Shown here piece after piece: positions 9,635 through 18,068 of a DNA stretch of 64,000 nucleotides. Source of the DNA: G963677325 sp963677325 (GTDB lineage: Bacteria > Bacteroidota > Bacteroidia > Bacteroidales > Prolixibacteraceae); contig CAXXGM010000008.1 of assembly GCA_963677325.2 (NCBI GenBank), forward strand, positions 558,001 through 622,000, given 5' to 3'. The notes under the pieces were generated by a model. It made no database searches, was not told the DNA's origin, and saw only the letters and a program-made list of their open reading frames with translations. Every line of letters starts with the position of its first letter. Position 1 is the stretch's first letter. A program made the translations under genes and the position numbers.

Positions 9635-10817
9635 TTTTCATCTCTTTTTTGAATATGCTCTCTCCCCAATTAACTGCAATCGCATAGTTCATGCACCGTC
9701 TGAAAATCTGGTCCGTCATTCCGGGAACCTGTATATTCCCTGTAACGCGGTCAGTATTTGTTCTTTCAAATATTCTGTCATCTGATAAGTAGGGTCTGTA
9801 AGGTTCTATAAAACGGTCAAATAGTTCTTCTACAGGATTCCGAAAATCCCTGTTTGATGATTTTCCATAAATTACTTCAATCCCCTTAATCCTGAGGAAA
9901 TCTTTAATAAAAACGGCGAGTTCATCCAGATTTGAGGGATTTTCATTGCTTACATGATAAATGCCTTCATGGTCCGGGTGATCAAGTATCGTCTGTGTTA
10001 TTTGTACAAAATAATTGACTGGAATAAGATTGATTCCCCCCTTTTTAGGCAGATAAAGTCGCAATGGAAGAAATAGATAGCCATCTCTGTCCAGAAAAAT
10101 TCCTTGGCGGGCAGATCTTTGACCTCCATGATTTTGTATGTCGTTAAGATAAATATCACGGATATTCAGCAAGGAACGTATCGGATAATAAAAGGCATTA
10201 AACTTTAGGGTCCTACCGGTTAATGAATCACCATAAACAATAGTTGGACGAATGATCTTCAGGTGAATTGAATTTCTTTGGCAATGATCTGTAATCACCT
10301 TCTCAGCCAGTGCCTTACTTTCCTCATATACATTTACAAATTCTCTGGATGTAGAAAGCCTTTCGCTGCATATCTGACCATTTAGTCCGGCTGCATAAGC
10401 CGTACTGATATACGAAAAGGTTTTAATCTGTGCGTCAGAAGCTAATTCAAGAATTCCGCTCAGCTGGTTTACATTGAACTGAAGAACTTTGTCTCTTTTT
10501 GATTCTGAAAAGCAGGTGTCTGAAGCGCAGTGGATCACTTCCTCTGTTAAAGAGCTAATCTCTTTAAATACGGAGGGCGATAATCCCAGCAATGGTTTGG
10601 AGTAATCTATTTCAATAATTCTTAGCTGATCCGAATAGCCGCTGAGGCCGAACCATCTCAGGAGTTTATAAATCCTTTCTTCCAATGTTTCCTCTTTTGT
10701 GCTGCGGCCGGGAATAATTAATTTACGGCCTTTCAGGAGCATGGAACTCATCAGGTGACTGCCCAAAAAACCTGTGGCCCCGGTTAATACAATACTTCCC
10801 TTAGTAAGATCAGACAT
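9612..10817 (-). CDS. thioester-reductase-like NAD(P)-dependent SDR
   Basis: This 401-residue extended short-chain dehydrogenase has the Rossmann motif GATGFLGSH (about residue 13), a long insertion LEERIYKLLRWFGL, STAYAAG, and the catalytic YxxxK in YEESKALAEK (about 165-175). This arrangement resembles the male-sterility/Lys2 thioester-reductase branch (NAD_binding_4), which reduces acyl thioesters to aldehydes or alcohols. No carrier or adenylation domain is attached. It is the middle gene of a three-gene minus-strand operon, 12 bases after the oxidase gene. The substrate class (fatty acyl, aryl acyl or polyketide) cannot be told from sequence. Confidence 0.75.
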   Translation of the reverse strand: MSDLTKGSIVLTGATGFLGSHLMSSMLLKGRKLIIPGRSTKEETLEERIYKLLRWFGLSGYSDQLRIIEIDYSKPLLGLSPSVFKEISSLTEEVIHCASDTCFSESKRDKVLQFNVNQLSGILELASDAQIKTFSYISTAYAAGLNGQICSERLSTSREFVNVYEESKALAEKVITDHCQRNSIHLKIIRPTIVYGDSLTGRTLKFNAFYYPIRSLLNIRDIYLNDIQNHGGQRSARQGIFLDRDGYLFLPLRLYLPKKGGINLIPVNYFVQITQTILDHPDHEGIYHVSNENPSNLDELAVFIKDFLRIKGIEVIYGKSSNRDFRNPVEELFDRFIEPYRPYLSDDRIFERTNTDRVTGNIQVPGMTDQIFRRCMNYAIAVNWGESIFKKEMKNDEKDPS

Positions 10818-10829
10818 AAGCTAACTGAT

Positions 10830-12666
10830 TTAGGAATAGAGGAGATTCTCTTTCCGTGAAAAACCTTGATAAAGGACATAGGGATGCCCTCTGACGGTGC
10901 CATTTTTAACAGAATACTCATCAATAAAATGATTTATTTCGACAGCAGCACTTCTTATTCGTTCCAGTTCATCAGGGTCATTATAATCAAAAAAGAAATC
11001 ATATTCGTAAATACACCTCTTGCCTTGATCAATAGGGGTAATGAAACCAAATTCATTCTCTATCTGATATTCTTCTGCAATTCTGATATACTGATCTGTA
11101 ATCTCCTTTATTAAATTATAATCCACAGGAAGATAGATAAGCATGGGAAGAAAGCCTTTCCTTCGGCCTATACGGGTACTCAGGATCCTGAACATCGTTA
11201 GCCAGACCATATCCGTCATTTCGGATCGGGAATAGATCTTTTCGTAAAAATGACGCAGGTCCGGGTCTGTTTCATGGGCATATAATTCCGGGGAAGGATC
11301 GAGGGCTGTTTCTGCCAATTCGGTGAAATGATCTAATTTCAGGTAGCTATATGGTTCGTTTACGGAGAGTTCACTGGCAAGATTTAACCAGGTTGCTGAT
11401 CTTAAAGCCGGTAATCCCAGGTAAAGTACTTTTAGTAGTTTTTGATCAATATAAGGGTATCCCATTTCTTTGACGGCAGCAAGAGCATATCTGTCTCCGA
11501 TCAGTAGAACCAGAAAAGGAATCTCCAGCTTTTTCTCAAAAAGTTCCTTTACTTCTGAAGCTAATTTTTTCGTTGGGGATAAAAAATTGGAAATATATTC
11601 TGTTCCCAAAATAGCAATCCCAATTCCTACTCGTCTGATAGCACAATCTCTGGCGAAATTTACAGCTTTATCCAGCGAAGGGAAGGGTACAAGTATTCCG
11701 CTTTCATCGTCGGTAACAGGGTGGAGCCGGATATTTACTGAGGTACAAATACCAGGTGAAGCCGGGTGATTCAAATCCTTGTAAGCATACAGGTTTGGTG
11801 ATAAAATATCATTTACTTTAAAAAAGGTTCCATCATTGGATACAAATTCAGCATCTGTATAATTATCAGCATTGATCCCATAGGTTGTTGAAAATGTGGA
11901 CATCACCCCTGATCCCATGATGTTGGAACAGATCATGGCTGCAGGTTCCCCTGCATTAATGCGGAATCCTCTCTTCTTCGCTTCTTTTTGTAGATCAAAT
12001 GCAGTTACTCCTGGTCCTGTTCTGACGTACCATTTCTTTTCATCAAACTCAATTGTTTTCATCCTGTTGAGATCAAGAATAACTCCGCTATTAATGGTAA
12101 ATCCTAATAAATTTGTACCATTACCCCTGACAGTAAACTTCAATTTATGCCGGTTGAACAATTTTACCAGCTCTGAAATCTCTTCACGGCTATTGGGTAA
12201 AAACTACATAATCCGGCATTGCGGGCGATGATACCGGGCTTAAATCATGGCAATAGGAATACAAAATAGCCGGATCATTGCTCGCCCATTCTTCACCGAC
12301 AATGGCCCTGATTTCAGTTAATATGGGATCTTCTTCCGGTTGAATTACTTGACCACCTTCTTGCAAATAATCCGAAATGAAATCTTTTAAAGATTTCATC
12401 ACCCTTGTAGGCCGTAATTCGGTAACGAAATAACATTGGAAATCACATTTGCCGCATAAATTACAGGTTGAGGCAATCTCAATCCCTTTTTCTGTAACCG
12501 GGATTTTCTTCTCTGCCAATCCTTCATAGAGAATCATTCTCCCCTGAGGATAGAAGCTTACATAATGCTTCTCAAGCCCCGAGGAGCAAACTCCGCTTCC
12601 AAGGAAATCAATCTTGCACATAGCATAATGACGGCAGTTTTTGGCAATCTTTAAGGAATCTGGCAT
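10830..12666 (-). pseudogene. Fe-S / FAD-linked oxidase, one frameshift
   Basis: Two adjacent open frames (12666 to 12190, and 12161 to 10830) are one gene split by a single extra base in an A5 run at 12199-12203 (T5 in the coding strand). Removing it gives VVLPNSREEISELVKLFNRH across the join and a 611-residue protein. The N-terminal part (about 1-110) has early Cys residues and a 4Fe-4S motif CNLCGKCDFQC (CxxCxxCxxxC). The rest is a PCMH-type FAD domain (RGNGTNLLG, INAGEPAAMICSNIMGSG) with an oxidase C-terminal domain. This order differs from GlcD/GlcF, where the Fe-S part is separate. It is the first gene of an operon with a thioester-reductase-like SDR and a methyltransferase. The indel may be an error or a real mutation. 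Confidence 0.75.
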
Positions 12667-12852
12667 TTTTTTAATTCTAAGTCTTTCTGTTTAACCAAGT
12701 CTTTTCAATTTAATTATTTGTCCGTGATAAAACAAGAAATATTTTATTTAGAATTCCATTGTAAATATTTATTATACCAAATTAAAAGCTTGTTTTCTTG
12801 CATGGATATTTGTAAATTGAATAAATATTACTAAACCCCATTTATCAATAAG

Positions 12853-13278
12853 ATGATTAGTACAGCACATCTTCATCCAATGTTGGTCCATTTCCCAATC
12901 GCCTTAATTATGGCGGGTTTTTTGGCTGATTTGCTTTTCCTTTTTAAGAGAGTCAGCTGGTTATCCCGAACAGGCTTTTTTCTAATGATTCTTGGGACCT
13001 TGGGAGCAATAGCTGCAGTCCTTTCAGGAGCATTGTTTACCCAGGAGCCTACCGAGGGTGAAGTGGTTAAAATATATGAAATTCATACCCGGGCTGCTTT
13101 CATTACACTTCTAATCATGTTATTTGTTACGATGGCCCGGATCATTTTTTTTGTAAAGCAAAAGGAAGACAGGTTCCGGTGGGCCATTTTCTTTTTGTAT
13201 CTCTTTGGAGCTGCAGCCGTAAGTTATACCGGATTTATGGGAGGGACCATGGTTTACAGCTATTTTCTCGGAATTTAA
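12853..13278 (+). CDS. DUF2231-family four-helix membrane protein
   Basis: This is a 141-residue integral membrane protein with four predicted helices. The start HPMLVHFPIALIMAGFLADL is the DUF2231 hallmark (HP..VHFPIALL), where conserved histidines in helix 1 suggest heme or quinone contact. It is divergent from the oxidase operon and 38 bases upstream of a rubrerythrin-like gene, with which it probably forms a transcript. Biochemical function is unknown for the family; redox membrane roles are often proposed. Confidence 0.8.
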   Translation: MISTAHLHPMLVHFPIALIMAGFLADLLFLFKRVSWLSRTGFFLMILGTLGAIAAVLSGALFTQEPTEGEVVKIYEIHTRAAFITLLIMLFVTMARIIFFVKQKEDRFRWAIFFLYLFGAAAVSYTGFMGGTMVYSYFLGI

Positions 13279-13316
13279 TTTCGGAATAAAACTTTAATTA
13301 AAGCTTGTGATAATAA

Positions 13317-13949
13317 ATGAAAACAGATCGCAGAAATTTTTTAAAAAAAGCCGGGTTGGCCGGTGTGGGATTAATGACAGCTTGTTCTCAGCCCAAGCCG
13401 TCAAAATCCATGAATGATCTAAAAGTCGCATATATTCGTGAAGCTACAACCCAGGAAAAGTATTCTAAATTTGCTATTAAGGCCAAAGAAGAAAATTTCC
13501 CTAAGATTGCAACCATGTTTAACGCCATCGCCAAGGCAGAGGGGATCCATGCTACAAATCATCAGAAAGTAATGGAAAAACTGAAAGGAACTTATCCTGC
13601 CTCTCCGGTTGGAACCTTTGACGTAAAATCTACACTTGAAAATCTCCAGAACGGGTTGGAAACGGAAAATTTTGAAATAGAAACCATGTATCCCTTATTC
13701 ATTAAAGAAGCCAAAGCGGAGAACATGACTGATGCGGTAGATGCATTTACATGGGCCTTCGAAGTGGAGATTCAGCATCAGGGTTATTACAATCTGGCCA
13801 TAACAGCATTTGGGACAGGAAGTGAAGAAAATCTTCCGGGCAGCTGGTATGTTTGTCCCGGTTGTGGAGGGACTTATGCAAAAGAGGATCTGAAAAATAC
13901 CTGTTATTTTGATCCCACCCCCAAAGAACAATTCTTCGAATTTAAATAA
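13317..13949 (+). CDS. exported rubrerythrin-like protein with altered rubredoxin domain
   Basis: This 210-residue protein starts with a twin-arginine-like signal (TDRRNFLKKAGLAG) that ends in a lipobox-like LMTAC, so it is probably a Tat-exported lipoprotein. Residues about 35-170 form a ferritin-like diiron domain with ExxH pairs (EGIHATNH, EVEIQHQGYY). The C-terminus is rubredoxin-like: CPGCG near 178 and a second half-site CYFDP where CPVC is usual. The fourth iron ligand Cys is Asp, so a normal Fe(Cys)4 centre may not form. Rubrerythrins reduce peroxide in anaerobes, mostly in the cytoplasm, so the export signal is notable. Confidence 0.8.
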   Translation: MKTDRRNFLKKAGLAGVGLMTACSQPKPSKSMNDLKVAYIREATTQEKYSKFAIKAKEENFPKIATMFNAIAKAEGIHATNHQKVMEKLKGTYPASPVGTFDVKSTLENLQNGLETENFEIETMYPLFIKEAKAENMTDAVDAFTWAFEVEIQHQGYYNLAITAFGTGSEENLPGSWYVCPGCGGTYAKEDLKNTCYFDPTPKEQFFEFK

Positions 13950-14122
13950 GGGAATGTCAGTTATCGGCTCACCTCTTTGTACCTTCGATCACTCGCCGAA
14001 GAGAGAAAGGGTATAAAGTATATGGAGATATACTTTCCGCTGATTGATTGCCTGGAATTCATCTTGATTTATGCGCTAATCATTTATGTTTTATTTTCTT
14101 AATTCTTGTCTTTATTTGAAGT

Positions 14123-14206
14123 CACCATGAGAAAATCTTTCTCACAAAGGAGCATGATTATTGGGGAGTTCCGTCTGTCCATCAAATAATAAAATATAAA
14201 CTGATG
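14123..14206 (+). repeat. dispersed 85-bp repeat, copy 1
   Basis: The core is GAGAAAATCTTTCTC, a 6-bp stem with a 3-base loop, followed about 15 bases later by GATTATTGGGGAGTTCC and then CTGTCCATCAAA. Copies with the same order lie at 14398-14481 and 44570-44657. Confidence 0.75.
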
Positions 14207-14397
14207 AAAGAATCGGGTCAGACGCATCCTTAATGACACGATGGAAGACTTGGGGCATAGAAATGTAAAGATAAAAAGAGCCCGGATTGAAAACGCCAAT
14301 CGTGGTTTCGGTTTTGCCACCTTATCCTGATTCCTCAATACACCCTCACTTTAACATATTATTTCCCTACTTTCCTACTCCCTACTTTCCTGAAACG

Positions 14398-14481
14398 ACC
14401 ATCAGAAAATCTTTCTTACCAAGAAGTAAGATTATTGGGGAGTTCCATCTGTCCATTAAACTACAAATTATAAATGCATGA
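14398..14481 (+). repeat. dispersed 85-bp repeat, copy 2
   Basis: It has the same layout as the copy 270 bases upstream: AGAAAATCTTTCTTACC, then GATTATTGGGGAGTTCC, then CTGTCCATTAAA. The first hairpin is weaker here because the last stem bases differ. Confidence 0.75.
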
Positions 14482-14551
14482 GATTTGATAAAAAACCTTC
14501 AAAAAGCAGGCAAAAAGGAATTTGGGTATTCGTTTTCTTCCGGGATGCAGG

Positions 14552-14950
14552 TCAAGTGATATTTTTTATCTCATCCACTAATTTCCTGAGGTAATTGCGC
14601 TTGTAATAATCAGGATCAATTATTTCACCATCCCATACAACAATATCCAGATCAATAACACGGGGACCGTATTTGGGGGCTGTGCGGTCGCGGTTTAAAC
14701 GGTCTTCAATTGATTTCAGGTAAAAATTGAATACATTCTTTTCCTCGTCAGTTAAAAGTTTAACGGCCCCATTAAGGAAATCCGGCTGATCTTCTATTCC
14801 AACAGGAGCCGTTTTGATGAACCGGGAGACGCTGATAACTTCAGCCTCCTTGCGCAGGATGGCCAGCGCATGCGCTACATTTTCTTCCGGATCAATGTTC
14901 GATCCGATGCCGATAATGCATACATGTTTTTTTACCTGCCAATCGTTCAT
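14552..14950 (-). CDS. folK: HPPK (6-hydroxymethyl-7,8-dihydropterin pyrophosphokinase), short form
   Basis: This 132-residue FolK has IGIGSNIDPEENVAHAL at the start, SRFIKTAPVGIEDQPDFLNGAV in the middle, and the signature DRTAPKYGPRVIDLDIV (about residues 90-106) with the Mg-binding DxD. It transfers pyrophosphate from ATP to 6-hydroxymethyl-dihydropterin in folate synthesis. It is shorter than the E. coli enzyme (about 159 residues), mainly at the C-terminus. It is last in the minus-strand order FolM-like, FolX-like, FolK, with 6 bases to the upstream gene. Confidence 0.9.
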   Translation of the reverse strand: MNDWQVKKHVCIIGIGSNIDPEENVAHALAILRKEAEVISVSRFIKTAPVGIEDQPDFLNGAVKLLTDEEKNVFNFYLKSIEDRLNRDRTAPKYGPRVIDLDIVVWDGEIIDPDYYKRNYLRKLVDEIKNIT

Positions 14951-14956
14951 GATCGT

Positions 14957-15316
14957 CTAAAGTGATGACTGGTGTGCTTCCAATTCTACTGAAACGGATT
15001 CGGCATAGCGTAGAGCCCGGGGTTTATCTATTTCCACCTTGGCCCTGATCACGCGTTTGTCCTTCAGTATTATTTGCAAGACTTCGTGGGTAAGCTTTTC
15101 AAGAAGTTTGAATTTACTCTCCTCCACAAAAGCAATGATGGCTTTGGTAATGTCCTTATAATCATATATTCCATCCTGTTGGTCGGCATATACAGAATCG
15201 GAAAGATCAACTTCTATTTCCGCATTGATGATCACATCCTGCCGGTTTATCCTTTCCTCTGGATTCAATCCGATAATGGTACGGATCAGAAGATTTTTTA
15301 CTCGTATAATGGCCAT
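14957..15316 (-). CDS. FolX/FolB-family pterin epimerase/aldolase
   Basis: This 119-residue protein of the dihydroneopterin aldolase/epimerase fold matches FolX-type features closely: AIIRVKNLLIRTIIGLNPEERINRQ at the start, KFKLLEKLTHEVLQIIL in the middle, and EIDKPRALRYAESVSVEL at the end. In E. coli FolX the corresponding segments are very similar, including the ALRYA.SVS block. FolX epimerises dihydroneopterin triphosphate toward monapterin, while FolB cleaves dihydroneopterin for folate. A FolM-like reductase directly upstream supports a FolX reading, but FolB activity for folate synthesis with the adjacent FolK cannot be excluded. Confidence 0.8.
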   Translation of the reverse strand: MAIIRVKNLLIRTIIGLNPEERINRQDVIINAEIEVDLSDSVYADQQDGIYDYKDITKAIIAFVEESKFKLLEKLTHEVLQIILKDKRVIRAKVEIDKPRALRYAESVSVELEAHQSSL

Positions 15317-15324
15317 AGATTCGA

Positions 15325-16056
15325 TTAGTAAATAGGATTAATTAAATTTTCTCCACTGTCGCAAAATAAGAGATGACCGGTCATGTTGTCGTTGGCAATC
15401 AGGTAATCGATGCTTTGCATGATATTCGACATTCTAACCGGTATCCCCATAGGCATTTTAGCAGCAACATGTTCAAGATAGTCTTCGCCTTTTCCTTCGG
15501 GTGGGAGTAAAACTCCCGGAGCGATGGAATTCACCCTGAATGCGGGAGCTAATTCAAGGGCGGCCATTTTGGTCATTTCGTGCAAGGCCTTTTTCGCAAT
15601 GGAATAGGCAAAGAAATTGCTTTTATTGTTGGTGATCCGGGTATCAGTCATGTTAATGATCAGGCCCTGGTCAGATAGATTGGCATATTCATTCATCAGG
15701 ATAAAAGGAGCTCTGAAATCTACCGTCCAATGACGGTCAAATAAATGAATGGTGGAATCTTTAAAGGAGGAAGGTTCAAAAATGGCTGCATTATTGATGA
15801 GTAAATTCAACCGGCCGAAACGGCTGATAACATCGCCGATCAGATTTTTGGTCTCATCTGTGTTGGAAAGATTGGCCCGAAAAGTATGGAACCGCTGATT
15901 TGGATACATGTATTTCAGATCAGTTTCCAGGTGGCTGGCTTCCTCTGATGAGGAATTGTAGTGAATTGCAAGGTCCCAGCCTTTTTCTGCAAGATGCAGG
16001 GATATTTCACGGCCAACCCTAACGGCGCTTCCAGTAACTAAAGCGATTCCTGTCAT
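15325..16056 (-). CDS. FolM-like short-chain dehydrogenase (pteridine reductase family)
   Basis: This 243-residue classical SDR has the cofactor motif VTGSAVRVGREI, the arginine-containing form typical of NADPH-dependent pteridine reductases (PTR1/FolM). It also has NNAAIFEP and the catalytic Tyr and Lys in YSIAKKAL (about 165-170). The loop PGVLLPPEGKGEDYL resembles PTR1/FolM substrate loops. FolM reduces dihydromonapterin to tetrahydromonapterin. The gene is first in a three-gene minus-strand cluster with a FolX-like gene (8 bases apart) and folK, so a pterin substrate is likely. A general SDR role remains possible. Confidence 0.75.
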   Translation of the reverse strand: MTGIALVTGSAVRVGREISLHLAEKGWDLAIHYNSSSEEASHLETDLKYMYPNQRFHTFRANLSNTDETKNLIGDVISRFGRLNLLINNAAIFEPSSFKDSTIHLFDRHWTVDFRAPFILMNEYANLSDQGLIINMTDTRITNNKSNFFAYSIAKKALHEMTKMAALELAPAFRVNSIAPGVLLPPEGKGEDYLEHVAAKMPMGIPVRMSNIMQSIDYLIANDNMTGHLLFCDSGENLINPIY

Positions 16057-16101
16057 TTTTGATATTTTTCATAGGTTAAAACAATCGAACCCGCTTAAGA
16101 T

Positions 16102-16124
16102 AAAAAAAGCCCTCGCCGGGCTTT
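16102..16124 (-). terminator. rho-independent terminator after the TIM-barrel gene
   Basis: On the minus strand a stem AAAGCCC / GGGCTTT with a short GGCGA loop runs into seven Ts. It lies about 50 bases beyond the stop of the 16173-17054 gene and before the FolM-like gene, so it separates the two transcripts. Confidence 0.75.
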
Positions 16125-16172
16125 CCTGTAAGGTGAGGAAGGATTTGTTTTTCCAGCGAGAGCAATTTTTTG

Positions 16173-17054
16173 TTATACAAATTTAGCATTATTCAGGAAT
16201 GAATAACTCTTGGTTATATCTTCCCATACGTCACCTTTTGTTCGGTCCTCTTCAACAAAGAAGTGTTTCATCCCGGCTTTATCACGGGCCGCAAACACCT
16301 GTTCCCAGTTAATGGTACCGGATCCCACCGGAGCAAAGAATTTCTCAGGTGTATTATCGATATCCTTCACATGCCACAGTTCATAACGGCCGGGATATTT
16401 ATTGAAATATTCAATTGGATCTTTACCTGCCTTTACAATCCAGTAAATATCAATTTCATATTGTACTAATTTCGGATCGGTGGCCGCCATCATGACTTCC
16501 ATCGGAATCTGGCCTTCCATTTCGGTATATTCAAATGCATGATTGTGGTAACCTAACTGGATTCCGCTTTTTTGGGCAGCTTCACCCATTTTGTTCAGCA
16601 TATCTCCCACTGCTTTATAACCGTCGATATTCTGCCTTAAGTTCTCAGGCAGGAATGGATAAACGATGTATTTGCAACCGGCCTCGGCATGAGCTGCACA
16701 AACTGCATCAGCCTTATCAAGGTCGAAAGTGGTATGGCTTGAAAGTAGTTTCATACCAAGATCTTCGAGCATCTTGCTGAATTCTTTAGGGCTTTTCCCA
16801 TAGAATTGGTATGCGCCACCGGCGTTGGCAAATCCCGCTGCTTCGATCGAATTGTAGCCGATTTCAGAAAGCTTTTTCAGTGATCCGGCCAGATCGGCGT
16901 TGAGTTGCTCGCGAATGGTATAAATCTGGATACCGATTTCTTTTTTGGAAGAAGATTTTTTAGCGCCTCCGCCACAGGAAATTACGGAAGGAACAATCAT
17001 GGCGCCGGCTGATATAAATGCCGAGCTTTTTAGGAAACAACGTCTTGAAGTCAT
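16173..17054 (-). CDS. exported sugar-phosphate isomerase/epimerase-like TIM-barrel protein
   Basis: This 293-residue protein belongs to the xylose-isomerase/AP-endonuclease-2 TIM-barrel superfamily. The N-terminus carries a Tat-like signal (MTSRRCFLKSSAFISAGA) and a Cys after VPSVIS, possibly a lipobox. Metal-site segments are visible: QLGYHNHAFEY (about 174), YEIDIYWIVKAG (about 205), LWHVKDID (about 236) and FFVEEDR near the end. Such proteins in Bacteroidetes are often secreted sugar isomerases, epimerases or dehydratase-related enzymes. The substrate is unknown. It has its own terminator and is divergent from the accessory segment at 17.3 kb. Confidence 0.8.
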   Translation of the reverse strand: MTSRRCFLKSSAFISAGAMIVPSVISCGGGAKKSSSKKEIGIQIYTIREQLNADLAGSLKKLSEIGYNSIEAAGFANAGGAYQFYGKSPKEFSKMLEDLGMKLLSSHTTFDLDKADAVCAAHAEAGCKYIVYPFLPENLRQNIDGYKAVGDMLNKMGEAAQKSGIQLGYHNHAFEYTEMEGQIPMEVMMAATDPKLVQYEIDIYWIVKAGKDPIEYFNKYPGRYELWHVKDIDNTPEKFFAPVGSGTINWEQVFAARDKAGMKHFFVEEDRTKGDVWEDITKSYSFLNNAKFV

Positions 17055-17509
17055 AGTTTTCAGATTACAGGATTAATAGGAACTAAAATTAAATATTTTT
17101 CTACAATATAAACAAATCATTTTTATAGTAAGCGGGGAAATTTCTTTTTTAGGTTAAAATATTCATAATTATTGATAACTTTGGTTTTCCTCTTGGTAAA
17201 TATTTATTATTAATGCGAATTATGGGTTGAAAAATAATGAAACTTGGAAAGTTGACCTTGTGATGTAGCCAATTACGTATAGAGTTTTTTCCATTAAACG
17301 TTCAATTTAAGAAATGGGTAACCTAATCTGTCGAAAACACCTCAGTAGAAATGGCCGGTAGTGAAAAATTTAACTAATTACCTAATTAAATTAGGTAATT
17401 AGGTCGGTGGAGAGGTAAAATCAATCCCTCTACTGAGGTGTTTTTTAAAAGATTAGGTCTCGAAGATGATATTTTCAACTCTTAATTCGCATAAATTAAC
17501 TGAATCATT
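17055..17509. other. intergenic region holding a nested palindromic element
   Basis: This 455-base gap separates the divergent TIM-barrel and lipoprotein genes. It contains the palindromic element at 17320-17458 and the left 39-bp inverted repeat of the 1.9-kb segment (17300-17338). The part at 17055-17300 is AT-rich and has no feature I can name. Confidence 0.6.
17320..17458. repeat. nested palindromic element, copy A (139 bp)
   Basis: The outer arms are AACCTAATCTG..AACACCTCAGTAGA at the left and TCTACTGAGGTGTT..AGATTAGGT at the right. A perfect inner palindrome built on CTAATTACCTAATT lies in the middle. A second copy lies inverted at 63417-63550, and a diverged one at 61701-61853. The size, shape and dispersion resemble a MITE or REP-like element. 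Confidence 0.8.
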
Positions 17510-17955
17510 ATGAGAATAACAGAACTATTGCTTATTTTTTAGTAGTTTCTTGTAGTTCTAAAGTAGGGCAAAAAAAAGCAGGTCAGGATACGAAAAATGA
17601 TCTGCCAACAACGGCTCTTCAGAAAACAGATATCAATTTGGGAAATGAATCCAGCTTCAAGTTCGAGTTTAATCTTAAGTCGAGGAATGGTGACACTATT
17701 GGTTCTGTGTTCATAAAACCGCTCCCGGATAATAAAGAAGTCTTTTCTTCTTTACTTATAAAAGGAGTTGGAACATCTAAAGATGATACACTTTATTTTA
17801 TTAAAGCTAATATTTTTAGAAATAGTAAAGGTATCGATATAAAAGTTTATGAGAAGAATCTCTATGGATATCGTTTTATCAAAAAAAATGAAAATAGTTT
17901 TATTATAATGGCTTTACATAATGGAGGAAAAATGTTGGCGACAATATTTGGATAA
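17510..17955 (+). pseudogene. small lipoprotein, frameshift in the signal peptide
   Basis: The ATG at 17510 starts MRITELLLIF and then hits a stop. Adding one T to the T6 run at 17535-17540 joins it to LVVSCSSKVGQKKAGQD, a clean lipobox (VVSC) and mature lipoprotein, giving 148 residues to 17955. The mature part has no recognisable domain; it ends in EKNLYGYRFIKKNENSF.. with beta-strand-like alternation. Either a real one-base deletion, a slippage-prone tract or a read error explains the break. It is the first of three small exported-protein genes in the segment 17.3-19.2 kb. Confidence 0.55.
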
Positions 17956-18068
17956 GATGGATTGACGAAAAAGAATCTTTGAAGTCGAAAAGACACCTTG
18001 ATTAACATATGTTTATTGTAAATGAATTATATTTCAAGCATTATACCTGGTTAATTGAAATAGAAGTT

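Larger units (their letters stand above)
13950..14551. other. intergenic region with two copies of a dispersed repeat
   Basis: This 602-base gap lies between convergent genes. Short open frames here have no protein-like features. Two copies of an approximately 85-bp repeat lie at 14123-14206 and 14398-14481. The rest is AT-rich with pyrimidine tracts (14340-14390). No RNA gene was recognised. Confidence 0.6.

Noticed and set aside
18009..18068. Upstream start for the 18069 gene
   Set aside because: The extension is poorly protein-like and places the signal peptide internally; the ATG at 18069 gives a normal signal peptide.
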